Assembly (NCBI RefSeq): GCF_014205255.1
Contig: NZ_JACHNE010000001.1
Location: 7,936,001 to 8,000,000 of the forward strand
Source of the DNA: Streptomyces caelestis
GTDB lineage: Bacteria; Actinomycetota; Actinomycetes; Streptomycetales; Streptomycetaceae
Length of the DNA: 64,000 bases
Direction: 5' to 3'
This document shows, in pieces, positions 17,922 to 26,858 of the stretch. The notes under the pieces are model-generated. The model saw only the letters and a program-made list of their open reading frames with translations, ran no database searches and was not told the origin of the DNA. Numbering within the stretch: the stretch's first letter is position 1; each line of letters begins with the position of its first letter. The translations under genes were made by a program, and so were the position numbers.

Positions 17922-17995
17922 CAGTGGCTTGGCGTACTCCCGGTCGATCTGATCGCGCACCTGGCGCAGCCGCGCCAGGTCGCTCAGCTTCGCCC
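17922..17995 (-). pseudogene. AraC-family regulator N-terminal fragment
   Basis: Minus-strand reading gives KLSDLARLRQVRDQIDREYA then KPLTM, like the start of the DNA-binding part of Streptomyces AraC regulators. The rest is gone, replaced by the transposase scrap. Short, so only moderately sure. Confidence 0.45.
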
Positions 17996-18000
17996 CGCCG

Positions 18001-19386
18001 CTACTCGGGTGGGCCGTAGGTGATCTCCAGCGAATGCTCCTCCAGGCTGCGGAGCGTCAGTTGATCGTCCCGGACCTCATTGAGCAGGAAGAGCTCCCGC
18101 GTCCGACACTCCTCGCACAGGCTGACGGCGGCGAACGGCCAGAGGTCGACCGGAGCCCCGTACGGGGCACTGTCCACGTAGATGCGGTCGGGCCGTAGCG
18201 GCTGAGTGCTCGACCGCTCAAACGGCTCCCAGCTTGGATGGCTGCCTCTCAGCCGGAGACCGACGATCCGGTACGAGCCCTCGTCGAGGTACTCGCACCG
18301 CTCCACCCAGTCCCACTGCGTCCCAGAGAGCCAGCTGACCGCACTGATCGCCCGCACGATGTGTGGTTCCAGCCGCTCGACGTCCTCCGCCAGTTGGTGG
18401 CTGGCGCGGACGCCGTGCGCGTGGTGCGAGGTGTTCCTGAAGTCCTTGATGTGGCCCAAGAGGGCGCGTGCGTTGCCCCGGTCGCGCACGGTGGCGAGCT
18501 GTTGGACGCGGGGCGCGATTCCCTCGGACTCCAGCCGGTCGAGGATCCAGAGCCAGGTGCCGAAGGTGGCGCCGGTCCGGAACTGCTTGCGCAGTTTCCG
18601 GGAGAAGCCGTTCGACGCGGCCAGCTCGGTGAGCGCCAGCACGCCCAGCACCCGGGCCAGGCCCTCGCCCAGCTTGAGCAGTCCGTCCTTCCGCTCCGCC
18701 GGGTGTGTGCTGACCCGGTACCGACGGGACAGCGCGGCGGCGTGGTGCGGAAAGCTCCACTCGGCGCGCGAGATCGGGTCGTCCAGCGGGCGTACGAGTT
18801 CGCCGATCAGGCCGGCCTCGTGGGCGGCGAACCTGATCTCGTTCCGAACCCCCTGAACGTCCCGTTCGCCGCTGCCGAAGACGTTGGGCAGGATTCCCGA
18901 CATCGTGGTCCGGAGTGCGCGCCGTCCCTCCTGCACGGTTTCCAGGAGGCTCTCCACCTCGCTGTCGGTCACCAGGTCGACAGGGACGTGCGTGTCCAGC
19001 AGATCGCGAGCGCTGGGGTACTGACCGTTGTCCTTGCGGGAGTTCAACCACTCGCAGAGCGCCTGGCCGCTTTGCGGCGGGTGAACCCGGGTGGTCTCCA
19101 ACCTGGCCAGGTTACGCAGCAGTTCGAATTGGCCGTCGAGTTCCGGTCGGTAGAAGAGCGCGGATGGGGTCTCGCAACCCACCCGCGTCCTGCTGTCGTC
19201 GATCCAGGCGTCCGGAGCGGTCGGGTGCACTTCGCGTCGGAGGTGATCCATCGGATCCACCTGCAGCGGTAGGTGGACGAACTCGCGCAGCTCGGGATCC
19301 GGCTCGTACGCGCCCACCCGGCGTACGGCAGGAGCCTGGACCAGTTGCGGGAGATGGGCGTGCTCGTGGGGTCGTATGAACCGCAC
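18001..19386 (-). CDS. Protein with a HEPN RNase motif, probably 5'-truncated
   Basis: 461 residues from the GTG at 19386. No ribosome site precedes this start, and the frame stays open further upstream with plausible protein sequence but no start codon, so the N-terminus may be missing. The middle is helical; RNTSHH (about residue 325) fits the HEPN motif RNxxxH, common in toxin and abortive-infection RNases. A CEECRT pair lies near the C-terminus. It lies in element A near the AbiEii pair, convergent with it and next to another minus-strand gene. It could be the C-terminal half of a larger defence protein. The function is not recognised. Confidence 0.6.
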   Translation of the reverse strand: MRFIRPHEHAHLPQLVQAPAVRRVGAYEPDPELREFVHLPLQVDPMDHLRREVHPTAPDAWIDDSRTRVGCETPSALFYRPELDGQFELLRNLARLETTRVHPPQSGQALCEWLNSRKDNGQYPSARDLLDTHVPVDLVTDSEVESLLETVQEGRRALRTTMSGILPNVFGSGERDVQGVRNEIRFAAHEAGLIGELVRPLDDPISRAEWSFPHHAAALSRRYRVSTHPAERKDGLLKLGEGLARVLGVLALTELAASNGFSRKLRKQFRTGATFGTWLWILDRLESEGIAPRVQQLATVRDRGNARALLGHIKDFRNTSHHAHGVRASHQLAEDVERLEPHIVRAISAVSWLSGTQWDWVERCEYLDEGSYRIVGLRLRGSHPSWEPFERSSTQPLRPDRIYVDSAPYGAPVDLWPFAAVSLCEECRTRELFLLNEVRDDQLTLRSLEEHSLEITYGPPE

Positions 19387-19515
19387 CAGCCGAAGGCCGG
19401 CGGGGGAGCGGAGTGTTTTCAGTGGGAGGAGGCACTGGAGCTCTTGGAGGGCAGGAGCGCAGATCTCTTCGGACGGTGATCGGGGGGCGAGGCCAGCGCT
19501 CCTGGCCGTCAGCCG

Positions 19516-19548
19516 GTTCTGTCCGTCCAGAGGTCGTCCGGACAGAAC
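19516..19548 (-). terminator. Hairpin downstream of the gene at 19566
   Basis: Perfect 10-base arms GTTCTGTCCG and CGGACAGAAC with a 13-base loop. It lies 17 bases past the stop of the minus-strand gene, so a transcription terminator is the simplest reading. Confidence 0.5.
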
Positions 19549-19565
19549 TTGTCCTCAGGGGCGGG

Positions 19566-20954
19566 TCACCGGCCCGAGCCCGGGCGAGGCTCCTTGCCCT
19601 GTCCCGGCAACAGCCGCAGGGCGAAGACAGAGCCGTCGGCGTGGACGGAGACCGGACCGCCCCAGTCCTTGTCGAAGGTGAGGCGGGGGCGGACGTGGCG
19701 GCTCGCGTGGACGAGGGCGCGGTACTCCTCGATGTCGCCCCTGGCGAGGAGTCGGAAGACCTCCTCGTCCACGCCGGAGAACGCCTCGACGCGGGGGCCG
19801 TTGAGGCGGAAGACGTGGTCGGTGCCGACGTACTCGTTGCCGAGGAGGGTGTGGACGGCGTCCTGGATGCTCATGCTGGCCGCGTGTTCGAGGCCGGTGA
19901 AGCGTTTGCGGCCCTGCCGGTCGGTCAGGTGGCGGGCCGTGGCGTGGCCGGAGCCGGTGAAAGCCATGAGGCTCGCCGCGGTGGTGTGGGCCAGGGACTC
20001 CTGGAACCAGGCGTAGTCCTTCGGCTGCACGTGGCAGCCCCGTACGGGCTCCGGTGCCACCAGGTCCTCGGCCGGCGGGTGGATGTCCGGCATCACGTTC
20101 GCCTGGAACGGCGGGGCGTTCCGGTTCACTTCCCGCCCTTCTGTCGGGGACAGCCGCCCACCACTGCCCGGTGCCTGGAGGGCGTGGACGGTCATCGTGC
20201 CGCCGTCCGTCGGGAGCTGCGTGCTGAACAGCAGGCTGGGGGTCTCGTTCCACGCGCCGATGTGGACCGCTTCGGCGTGGGCCGAGGCGGAGGCCAGTTG
20301 CTCGGCGGAGGTGGCGGAGTCGCTGTGGTTGCCCTTGCAGGCGACGGGGATGCCAAGGGACGGCTCGCCCGGCCGCCAGACCTCGGCGAAGTACTGGGGA
20401 CGATAGCGGTACTTCACCTTCTCGCCCTTGTCCCTGCTGGTGAGGGCCCAGCCCGCGCGTAACGCCGTGTCGGCGGGGACGATCGTCACCGAATGGTCGG
20501 GAAAACGGCTGCGCAGCATGTGCTCGGTGAGCGTGAGCGCGAAGCCGATGCCGAGCTCGCCGGACTGCAGCGACTTGTAGTGGTCCGCGATGCGGTGGCC
20601 TTCGTCGGTGAGGCCGAGGAAGGAGTCACGACCGCCGGCCAGGGCCTGGGCGTACTTGAGTGCGCCCCAGTGCTCCGCCAGCCCCCGGCCCGCACCACGC
20701 CACGACAGGGCAGTGGCCCGGGCGAGGGTGTGGAGCACGTCCCAGAGGGTCACTTTGAACTGCCGGGGCAGCTCCGTCGGCAGGATCGGGACGAGGGCGG
20801 GCTTCCGGCGGAGCGGCTCGTCCTCATTCTCCTTGCGCTTCTCGTCGTCCGCCGCGATGGCGGCCTTCACCTTCCCGACGAGTGCGTCGTCGGAGTGGAC
20901 GGAGACGTTCGAGGGCCGGGTCAGGTCCTGGAGCACTTCCTCGGTCGGCTTCAA
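19566..20954 (-). CDS. Unknown 462-residue protein of element A
   Basis: The TTG at 20954 is chosen because GAAGGAG lies just upstream; the open frame runs on to 21575 but that part has no ribosome site and looks non-coding. A charged N-terminus (DDEKRKENEDEP) precedes a globular body with VTLWDVLHTLARATALSW, IGFALTLTEHML, GIPVACKGNHSDS and a C-terminal TFDKDWGGPVSV. No helicase, kinase or methylase motif is visible. The pattern around residues 210-245 (acidic residues followed by PVACKG) might be a diverged nuclease core; this is weak. A hairpin terminator follows. Confidence 0.65.
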   Translation of the reverse strand: MKPTEEVLQDLTRPSNVSVHSDDALVGKVKAAIAADDEKRKENEDEPLRRKPALVPILPTELPRQFKVTLWDVLHTLARATALSWRGAGRGLAEHWGALKYAQALAGGRDSFLGLTDEGHRIADHYKSLQSGELGIGFALTLTEHMLRSRFPDHSVTIVPADTALRAGWALTSRDKGEKVKYRYRPQYFAEVWRPGEPSLGIPVACKGNHSDSATSAEQLASASAHAEAVHIGAWNETPSLLFSTQLPTDGGTMTVHALQAPGSGGRLSPTEGREVNRNAPPFQANVMPDIHPPAEDLVAPEPVRGCHVQPKDYAWFQESLAHTTAASLMAFTGSGHATARHLTDRQGRKRFTGLEHAASMSIQDAVHTLLGNEYVGTDHVFRLNGPRVEAFSGVDEEVFRLLARGDIEEYRALVHASRHVRPRLTFDKDWGGPVSVHADGSVFALRLLPGQGKEPRPGSGR

Positions 20955-21290
20955 CAGCTCTCCTTCACGGTGTGCGAGGGCGGTTCGCCATCGGCTGGAC
21001 CGTACGGAAGGGAGGAGCGGCGCACACAAGTGCGCAGGGGCGCGTGACCTGGACTTTGGCCCGGGCGGGCCGGTGTCGGCGCCTTGGCCCCGCCTCGCTC
21101 GTGAGTTCCACGCTGCCGGGCCTTGGGCGGGCGGCAGGCAGCGAGCCGGCTTCCGGGGCGGTCGAGCGCCGACCGGCCGAGGGCCAAAGGGACCGTGTTC
21201 CACGAACCAGAGCGATGCCGGTGCCCGACAGGTCGGTGCGTGGAGGCACGTCGTCCGTGTGCAGAGCGGTCTCCCGCATCTTTGATGGCT
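20955..21290. other. Intergenic region of element A, nothing recognised
   Basis: 336 bases between the unknown gene and the right-end repeats of element A. No ribosome-site-led frame or clear repeat was found; the promoter of the minus-strand gene should be here. Confidence 0.4.
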
Positions 21291-21300
21291 CATCAGGTAA

Positions 21301-21318
21301 GTCAGCATCCGGTCAGCA
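21301..21318 (+). repeat. Arm-type repeats, right end of element A
   Basis: GTCAGCA at 21301 and 21312, preceded by CATCAGGTAA. The same block (CATCAGGTAAGTCAGCAT) occurs at the right end of element B (36313 onward), with 11-base spacing kept. Confidence 0.55.
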
Positions 21319-21463
21319 CCCCCGAGTCGCCGGGCTTTCCCGGGGGATTGCCTGAACAGGCGCCGGTGCGGCGCGAAAGCCCAGGCGTGAAGCCGTCTCG
21401 CCCGAGCGGAGCGATGTTCCTCACCTTCCTCGACCGGCGTGTCCCGGTGTACAGTCGAGACTG

Positions 21464-21490
21464 CCCTTGACCTGCACAAAGCAGGCAGGG
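21464..21490 (+). ncRNA. panD-leader hairpin, copy 2
   Basis: CCCT-TGA-CCTGC, loop ACAAA, GCAGG-C-AGGG. Same fold as copies 1 and 3. The outer stem pairs CCCT with AGGG here and CCCC with GGGG in copy 3, a compensatory change. Confidence 0.55.
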
Positions 21491-21512
21491 AGCCGTCTTC
21501 CAGGAGTCCAAA

Positions 21513-21542
21513 GTGCTGCGTACTTTGTTCAAGTCCAAGATC
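21513..21542 (+). other. Attachment site (panD 5' end), copy 2
   Basis: It differs from the panD start at 36546 by one base over 30 (CTTTG against CTCTG) and is then followed by TAG, so the panD frame ends after 10 codons. The panD Shine-Dalgarno (CAGGAG) and leader are kept upstream. It is the junction of elements A and B. Confidence 0.75.
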
Positions 21543-21590
21543 TAGCATCTGGGCATTTGTACAGGTCAGAGGCATGATCGAGCCGCTCGG

Positions 21591-21638
21591 GTCAGCAAAC
21601 GGTCAGCATGGGGCGCGGAGGCGTTCTGGCTTGCTGAC
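21591..21638 (+). repeat. Arm-type repeats, left end of element B
   Basis: GTCAGCA at 21591 and 21602 and inverted TGCTGAC at 21632, between the attachment site and the integrase start. The layout matches 16203-16250. Confidence 0.55.
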
Positions 21639-21702
21639 CTGGTGACCGCCGTAGCGGGGACCTTGGCGCAGATGCCTGGGTGCCGCTCGGAAGGTTCGCC
21701 AC

Positions 21703-22290
21703 GTGCCTTGTCAGCTCGCTCGCGGTATGCGTTCGTTCTTCAAGGGCTGCGGCTGTGCCAGGCCGACCTGGTGCCCGCACCCGTACACGATCCGTTTCCG
21801 CAACGGTTCGGGGAAGCAACTAGAGGGGGGCGGCTTCGACACGCAGGACGACGCGATCGAACGCCTCACGCAGATCTACACGGAGAAAAAGCGCACGGCG
21901 CCGTCTGTCGCGGAAGCGCGCCGGGAGCTGGGACAGAAGACGGTCGCGGAATACGCGAAGCAGTGGCGGCCCCGGCAACGCCGGATGACCGAATACTCAA
22001 CGGGCGAGCACGTCAACAGCTCCATCAACGTCCATATCGTTCCGCGCCTGGGTTCACGGAAGCTGATATCCGTAACTCCCATTGTGGTGGAGCGTTTCCT
22101 GGACGAGTTGGAGGCCGACGGCGTCGGCCGGGGAAATCAGGTCAACATACTGCGCACCCTCAAGGAGATCCTGCGGGACGCATACGACAAAGGGGCGATG
22201 GCAGATGATCCGGTCAAGGGGGTGCAGGAGCCGGAGTACGTTCGCCAGAAGGTGGCCATTCCGGACCTGGCCTATGTGAAGCACGCAGCC
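21703..22290 (+). pseudogene. int: Truncated tyrosine recombinase (integrase)
   Basis: The GTG at 21703 opens a frame with a Cys-rich start (GCGCARPTWCPHPYTIRF), an Arm-binding-like domain and the SAM-like core-binding domain (YSTGEHVNSSINVHIVPRLG, then FLDELEADGVGRGNQVNILR). Similarity stops near 22285; the frame stays open to 22551 but with unrelated sequence. The catalytic domain with the Arg, His, Arg and Tyr residues is absent, so the enzyme cannot be active. It sits next to the panD-derived attachment site, as expected of the element's own integrase. The element is therefore stranded unless helped in trans. Confidence 0.8.
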
Positions 22291-22433
22291 CACCGTCACC
22301 GTCCGGTTGGGAGACCCACCGTCCCCGTTGCCGGAGCCCGTCGCCAACCTGAGGCGGGCCTACATGCTGGACAGATGCCCTGCGCCCAGGTCGGCACGCG
22401 GGAGCCGGTGCGGCGCCACCCGGGCCCGCCACA

Positions 22434-23108
22434 TCATCCGCCGGCACCGCCGCGGCTGACCGCCTGCGCCGGCCGCCAACCGCTGATGCCTTCCAACAGT
22501 CGGGCGGTACATGGACCGACGCCCAGGGCTGCCGCAGCCCGCAAATCCTGAACGGTGTCCACATCGAGTCTCGCGCTGGGCACCCCCCGCAGATGCAATT
22601 CGACTGTCCCCTGGCCCAGATGGCACCACCTTGACCGCCCCTCGAATGCGGGACGGAGGTCCTGCCCACGCCCGGCTGTGAGGACAGTTGTGCCGCACCG
22701 TGTGTGGTCGGCGAGGAAAGCCCGCCTGTGGTCATGTGACGCGGACAGCACTTGGCTGAACTCGACTGTCTTCAGGCACGGCAGGTCCGCAGTGACGACT
22801 GCCACCGCGCAGTCGGCGTCGAGCGACCGGGCGGTGGCGAACCCTTGTGCCACAGCCTGGTTGAGGCCCGCAGCATCGTCAGGTACGACTGTCGCCTGCC
22901 TGGCGGACGCGAGTGCGGCCGCGTCCGCATCGCCTGTCACGACGATCACGCGGGACACTGCTGCGGTGCTGAGCACCGCGTGAAGCGTGTCCAGGTAGAA
23001 ACAGCGCGCCAATGCGGATTTGTGTACGGCGACGTCGGGTGCGAGACGTGACTTTCCTTGTGAGAACGGCTTGACCGGCACCACCACCGTCCAGTCTCCG
23101 GGTGTCAC
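22434..23108 (-). CDS. cofC: CofC/FbiD: phospho(enol)pyruvate or 2-phospholactate guanylyltransferase of F420 biosynthesis
   Basis: 224 residues. It activates phosphoenolpyruvate (actinobacteria) or 2-phospholactate with GTP, to be joined to the deazaflavin Fo. The nucleotidyltransferase start VVVPVKPFSQGKSRLAP and the middle CAVAVVTADLPCL are typical of the family. The GTG start overlaps the fbiC stop (TGA at 23105-23107), so the two are coupled. A chromosomal copy normally lies elsewhere in Streptomyces, so this is probably an extra, island-borne copy; that is inference. Genes for FbiA and FbiB are not present here. Confidence 0.88.
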   Translation of the reverse strand: MTPGDWTVVVPVKPFSQGKSRLAPDVAVHKSALARCFYLDTLHAVLSTAAVSRVIVVTGDADAAALASARQATVVPDDAAGLNQAVAQGFATARSLDADCAVAVVTADLPCLKTVEFSQVLSASHDHRRAFLADHTRCGTTVLTAGRGQDLRPAFEGRSRWCHLGQGTVELHLRGVPSARLDVDTVQDLRAAAALGVGPCTARLLEGISGWRPAQAVSRGGAGG

Positions 23109-25711
23109 TGTCTTCCTCCCCTTCCTTGGCCGAGCACGGGCAGCAGCTCCGGCAGACGCCCGTCCCAGGCTGCCGCCACGCGCTGCCGTTCCTCCGGTAC
23201 TTCGCCGTAGACCGTCGTGCGTGGCTTCGCCGGCCGGCCCGCCGCCTCGGCCACCGCGATCAGGTCCTTTACGGATTTGTACGAGCCGTAGGACGAGCCC
23301 GCCATACGCGAGATGGTTTCCTCCATCAGCGTGCCGCCCAGGTCGTTGGCACCGGAACGCAGCATCTCCACCGCGCCCTCCGTGCCCAGCTTCACCCAGC
23401 TGGTCTGTATGTTCGGGATGTGGGGGTGGAGCAGGAGACGAGCCATCGCGGTCACTGCCCGGTTGTCCCGCAGGGAGGGGCCGGGGCGTGCGATGCCCGC
23501 CAGGTACACGGGGGCGTTGGTGTGGATGAAGGGGAGGGTGACGAACTCGGTGAAGCCGCCCGTCTGCTGCTGGATCCGGGCCAGGGCACGCAGGTGACTC
23601 AGCCAGTGGCGCGGCTGGTCGACGTGCCCGTACATCATCGTCGACGACGAGCGGATGCCCAGTTCGTGCGCGGTTGTGATGACCTCGACCCAGGTTTCCG
23701 TCGGCAGCTTGCCCTTGGTCAGGATCCAGCGGACATCATCGTCGAGGATCTCGGCCGCCGTACCCGGCATCGTGTCCAGTCCCGCCTCCTTGGCCGCCGT
23801 CAGCCACTCGCGGACCGGCATGCCGGTCCGCGTGGCACCGTTGACCACTTCCATGGGCGAGAAGGCGTGCACGTGCATGCCCGGCACCCGCTCTTTGACC
23901 GCCTTCGCGATGTCGAAGTACGCCGTACCGGGCAAGTCCGGATGGATGCCGCCCTGCATGCACACCTCAATCGCACCGACGTCCCACGCCTGCTGTGCGC
24001 GGTCGGCGACCTGTTCCAGCGAGAGTGTGTACGCGTCGGCGTCCGTACGGCGCTGCGCGAACGCGCAGAACCGGCAGCCGGTGTAGCAGACATTGGTGAA
24101 GTTGATGTTGCGGGTCACGATGTAGGTGACGCAGTCGCCGACCGCCTCCTTGCGGACATCGTCCGCGATACGGGTGAGCGCGTCCAGTGCCGGGCCGTCC
24201 GCGTGCAGCAGGGCCAGAGCCTCGTCGTCCCTCAGCCTCGTCGGATCGTTCGCCGCCCTCGCGAGGGCTCCCCGTACGTCGGTGTCGATGCGCTCCGGCG
24301 CCATCCCCGGGGCAGCCGCCAAGCGCAGCGCCGCCCAGTCGCCGTAGACGGCGTCGAAGTCGCCGCGACGGTCGCCCGTGCGGCCATCGGTGTCGATGGT
24401 GAGGTGCAGGTCCGTGCGCCCCCGGTTGACGAAGACCTCCTCCGACTCCTGCCAAGGGTGCCCCTCGACCACCGCGTCCTCACGCGCCAGGCCTGTCTGC
24501 GGGTCCGCCAGCGCCTGGATGTGTGGCAGCAGCCGCACATCCAGCCACGGCTCTCCACGCCGTATGAACTCCGGGTACACGCAGAGCCGTTCACGCAGTT
24601 CGAAGCCGGCTGCCGCGGACCTCGCCGCCAGTTCCTCGATCCGGGGCCAGGGGCGCTCGGGGTTCACATGGTCGACCGTGAGAGGGGACACCCCGCCCCA
24701 GTCGTCGATCCCGGCGGCGATCAGCCGCTCGTACTCGCTGTCGACGAGATTCGGCGGGGCCTGGACGCAGCCGACGGGACCCATGAGGTGCCGGGCGACG
24801 GCCACCGTGGCGACCAGCTCGTCCAGTTCCGCGTCCGGCATGCGGCGCATCGCGGTGTCCGGCTTGGCGCGGAAGTTCTGGATGATCAGCTCCTGGACGC
24901 CGTGGTACGCCCGCGAGACCTTCCGCAGCGCGAAGAGCGACTCGGCGCGATCCTCGTACGTCTCCCCGATCCCTATCAGGATCCCGGAGGTGAACGGGAC
25001 CGAGGAACGGCCGGCATCCTCGAGCACCCGCAGACGCACTGCCGGCTCCTTGTCCGGGGAACGGTGGTGCGGGCCCCCGGGCTCCGACCACAGCCGCCTC
25101 GCCGTGGTCTCCAGCATCATGCCCATGCTCGGAGCGACCGGCTTCAGACGCCGCAGATCCGTCCAGCTCATGACCCCGGGGTTGAGGTGCGGTAGCAGAC
25201 CCGTCTCCTCCAGGATCCGGATGGAGATCGCCCGGACGTACGCGATCGTGTCGTCGTACCCGTGCGCGTCCAGCCACTCGCGCGCCTCCGGCCAGCGCTC
25301 CTCGGGCTTGTCGCCGAGAGTGATCAGGGCTTCCTTGCAGCCGAGGGCGGCGCCACGACGGGCCACGTCGAGGACCTCGTCGGGCGACATGAACATCCCG
25401 TGCCCGGCTCGGCGCAGCTTGCCCGGGACCGTCACGAACGTGCAGTAGTGGCACTTGTCCCGGCACAGCCGGGTGAGCGGGAGGAAGACACTCTTCGAGT
25501 ACGTGATGACGCCGGGGCGGCCGGCCGCCTCCAGACCGGCGTCCCGCACCCGGGCGGCGGAGGCGGCGAGGTCCTCCAGGGCCTCGCCCCGCGCCTGGAG
25601 CAGCACCGCCGCTTCGGTAACGTCCAGCGCCACACCGTCACGTGCGCGCTTGAGGGCGCGACGCATGGAGTTCTCGGTCGGGCCGGTCCCGGTGGTTGCG
25701 GAAGTCGTCAT
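23105..25711 (-). CDS. fbiC: FbiC: 7,8-didemethyl-8-hydroxy-5-deazariboflavin (Fo) synthase
   Basis: 868 residues, the full length of the fused CofG-CofH enzyme. It joins the tyrosine-derived hydroxybenzyl group to 5-amino-6-ribitylaminouracil to make Fo, the F420 chromophore. Two radical-SAM clusters of the CxxxCxxC type are visible: CRDKCHYC near residue 86 in the CofG half and CYTGCRFC near 545 in the CofH half. The ATG at 25711 is preceded by GGAAGAGAG. It is the second-last gene of a leftward F420 group (fno, fbiC, cofC). Its presence in a mobile island, next to an F420 consumer, suggests it raises cofactor supply for the pathway. Confidence 0.93.
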   Translation of the reverse strand: MTTSATTGTGPTENSMRRALKRARDGVALDVTEAAVLLQARGEALEDLAASAARVRDAGLEAAGRPGVITYSKSVFLPLTRLCRDKCHYCTFVTVPGKLRRAGHGMFMSPDEVLDVARRGAALGCKEALITLGDKPEERWPEAREWLDAHGYDDTIAYVRAISIRILEETGLLPHLNPGVMSWTDLRRLKPVAPSMGMMLETTARRLWSEPGGPHHRSPDKEPAVRLRVLEDAGRSSVPFTSGILIGIGETYEDRAESLFALRKVSRAYHGVQELIIQNFRAKPDTAMRRMPDAELDELVATVAVARHLMGPVGCVQAPPNLVDSEYERLIAAGIDDWGGVSPLTVDHVNPERPWPRIEELAARSAAAGFELRERLCVYPEFIRRGEPWLDVRLLPHIQALADPQTGLAREDAVVEGHPWQESEEVFVNRGRTDLHLTIDTDGRTGDRRGDFDAVYGDWAALRLAAAPGMAPERIDTDVRGALARAANDPTRLRDDEALALLHADGPALDALTRIADDVRKEAVGDCVTYIVTRNINFTNVCYTGCRFCAFAQRRTDADAYTLSLEQVADRAQQAWDVGAIEVCMQGGIHPDLPGTAYFDIAKAVKERVPGMHVHAFSPMEVVNGATRTGMPVREWLTAAKEAGLDTMPGTAAEILDDDVRWILTKGKLPTETWVEVITTAHELGIRSSSTMMYGHVDQPRHWLSHLRALARIQQQTGGFTEFVTLPFIHTNAPVYLAGIARPGPSLRDNRAVTAMARLLLHPHIPNIQTSWVKLGTEGAVEMLRSGANDLGGTLMEETISRMAGSSYGSYKSVKDLIAVAEAAGRPAKPRTTVYGEVPEERQRVAAAWDGRLPELLPVLGQGRGGRQ

Positions 25712-25864
25712 CTTCGAGCATCTCTCTTCCTCATGTACTCATGCGCCCCTCGGCGGGCATCAGCCCACTCCGCACCCGAATCTCTGACCAACGGTGATCC
25801 ACATCGGATGGCCGCTGCCGAAGCCCGGCGGGCGAGTCACACCGGGCCCGCCGCCAGACGTCCC

Positions 25865-26575
25865 TCAGACATCGGTGATGCGCAGTCCGGCGTGGGCTTT
25901 GTAGCGGCGGTTGACGGAGATCAGGTTGGCCACGAGTGACTCCACCTGGTGGGCGTTGCGCAGCCGTCCCGCGTAGATGCCACGCATGCCGGGGATGCGC
26001 CCGGCCAGCGCCTGGACGATGCCGGTGGCCTCCCGGTCGTCGCCCAGCACCATCACGTCGGTGTCGATCCGCTCTGTCTCCGGGTCCATCAGCAGGACAG
26101 CGGAGAGGTGGTGGAAGGCGGCCGTCACTCGGGAGTCCGGCAGCAGAAGTGCCGCCTGCTGGGCCGCGCTACCCTCCTGCGGCCGGATCGCGTAGGCGCC
26201 CTGTTTGTCGAACCCCAGCGGGTTCACGCAGTCGACGACGATCTTGCCGACGAGTTCGGCGCGCAGCGACTCCAGCAGATCACCGTGGCCTTCCCAGGGC
26301 ACCGCGACGATCACGATGTCGCTTTCGCGTGCCGCCCCGGCATTATCGGCTCCGCGCATGCCCCGTATGCCCAACTCGGTTGCGGCGGCCTGTGCCCGCT
26401 CCGCGCTGCGGGAGCCGATCACTACCTGGTGGCCGGCCAGGCCGAGCCGGTAACCCAGTCCCTTGCCCTGCGGCCCGGTGCCACCGAGCACGCCGACCAC
26501 CAGGCCGGAGACGTCGGGAAGGTCATGGTGGCCCGGCGTCGCAGCGCCGGAGAAAGCTGAAGCATGGGCGCTCAT
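25865..26575 (-). CDS. fno: F420:NADP oxidoreductase
   Basis: 236 residues. It carries hydride between NADPH and F420, here most likely making F420H2 for the LLM enzyme at 32742. The Rossmann start VVGVLGGTGPQGKGLGYRL, IGSRS for NADP phosphate binding, VPWEGH and DCVNPLGF are characteristic of the Fno/NpdG family. The ATG overlaps the stop of a 50-codon gene upstream (ATGA). Homologues called npdG occur in picrate and dinitrophenol degradation clusters, but the hydride transferase genes of those clusters are not seen here. Confidence 0.9.
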   Translation of the reverse strand: MSAHASAFSGAATPGHHDLPDVSGLVVGVLGGTGPQGKGLGYRLGLAGHQVVIGSRSAERAQAAATELGIRGMRGADNAGAARESDIVIVAVPWEGHGDLLESLRAELVGKIVVDCVNPLGFDKQGAYAIRPQEGSAAQQAALLLPDSRVTAAFHHLSAVLLMDPETERIDTDVMVLGDDREATGIVQALAGRIPGMRGIYAGRLRNAHQVESLVANLISVNRRYKAHAGLRITDV

Positions 26576-26724
26576 GCGGCGGCTCCCTGCGTCCGCGGCC
26601 GCTCGGTCGCCTGGTTCAGGCTCCAGGGATCGCCGGTCCGGCAGCCGAAATGCGTGATCGCGCTGCTGTCTGCCGCATAGACGCTTTCACATCTGTTGAA
26701 ATGGTTGAGGTTGCGCACACTCAT
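26572..26724 (-). CDS. Small 50-residue protein coupled to fno
   Basis: The ATG at 26724 has GGAG about 7 bases before it, and the stop overlaps the fno start (ATGA), the same coupling used elsewhere in the cluster. The peptide has two Cys (NRCESV, HFGCRTGD), is polar and has no signal or membrane segment. The function is unknown; it may be a real small protein or a translated leader that couples fno to upstream translation. Confidence 0.5.
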   Translation of the reverse strand: MSVRNLNHFNRCESVYAADSSAITHFGCRTGDPWSLNQATERPRTQGAAA

Positions 26725-26858
26725 CGAGTTCTCCACTAGTTGAGGGCTGCCTGCGGGAGCGCTTCGAACCGGACCGCTGCATGGGGATTGATGTGTGACT
26801 CCGGTTCTCAGGGCCACGCCGGTTCCTGCCCGAAGCCGGGAGGGCAGTAGGTGGGTGC

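Noticed and set aside
22290..22551. C-terminal extension of the integrase frame
   Set aside because: The frame stays open but the sequence is low-complexity and lacks the catalytic residues, so the integrase similarity is taken to end near 22290.
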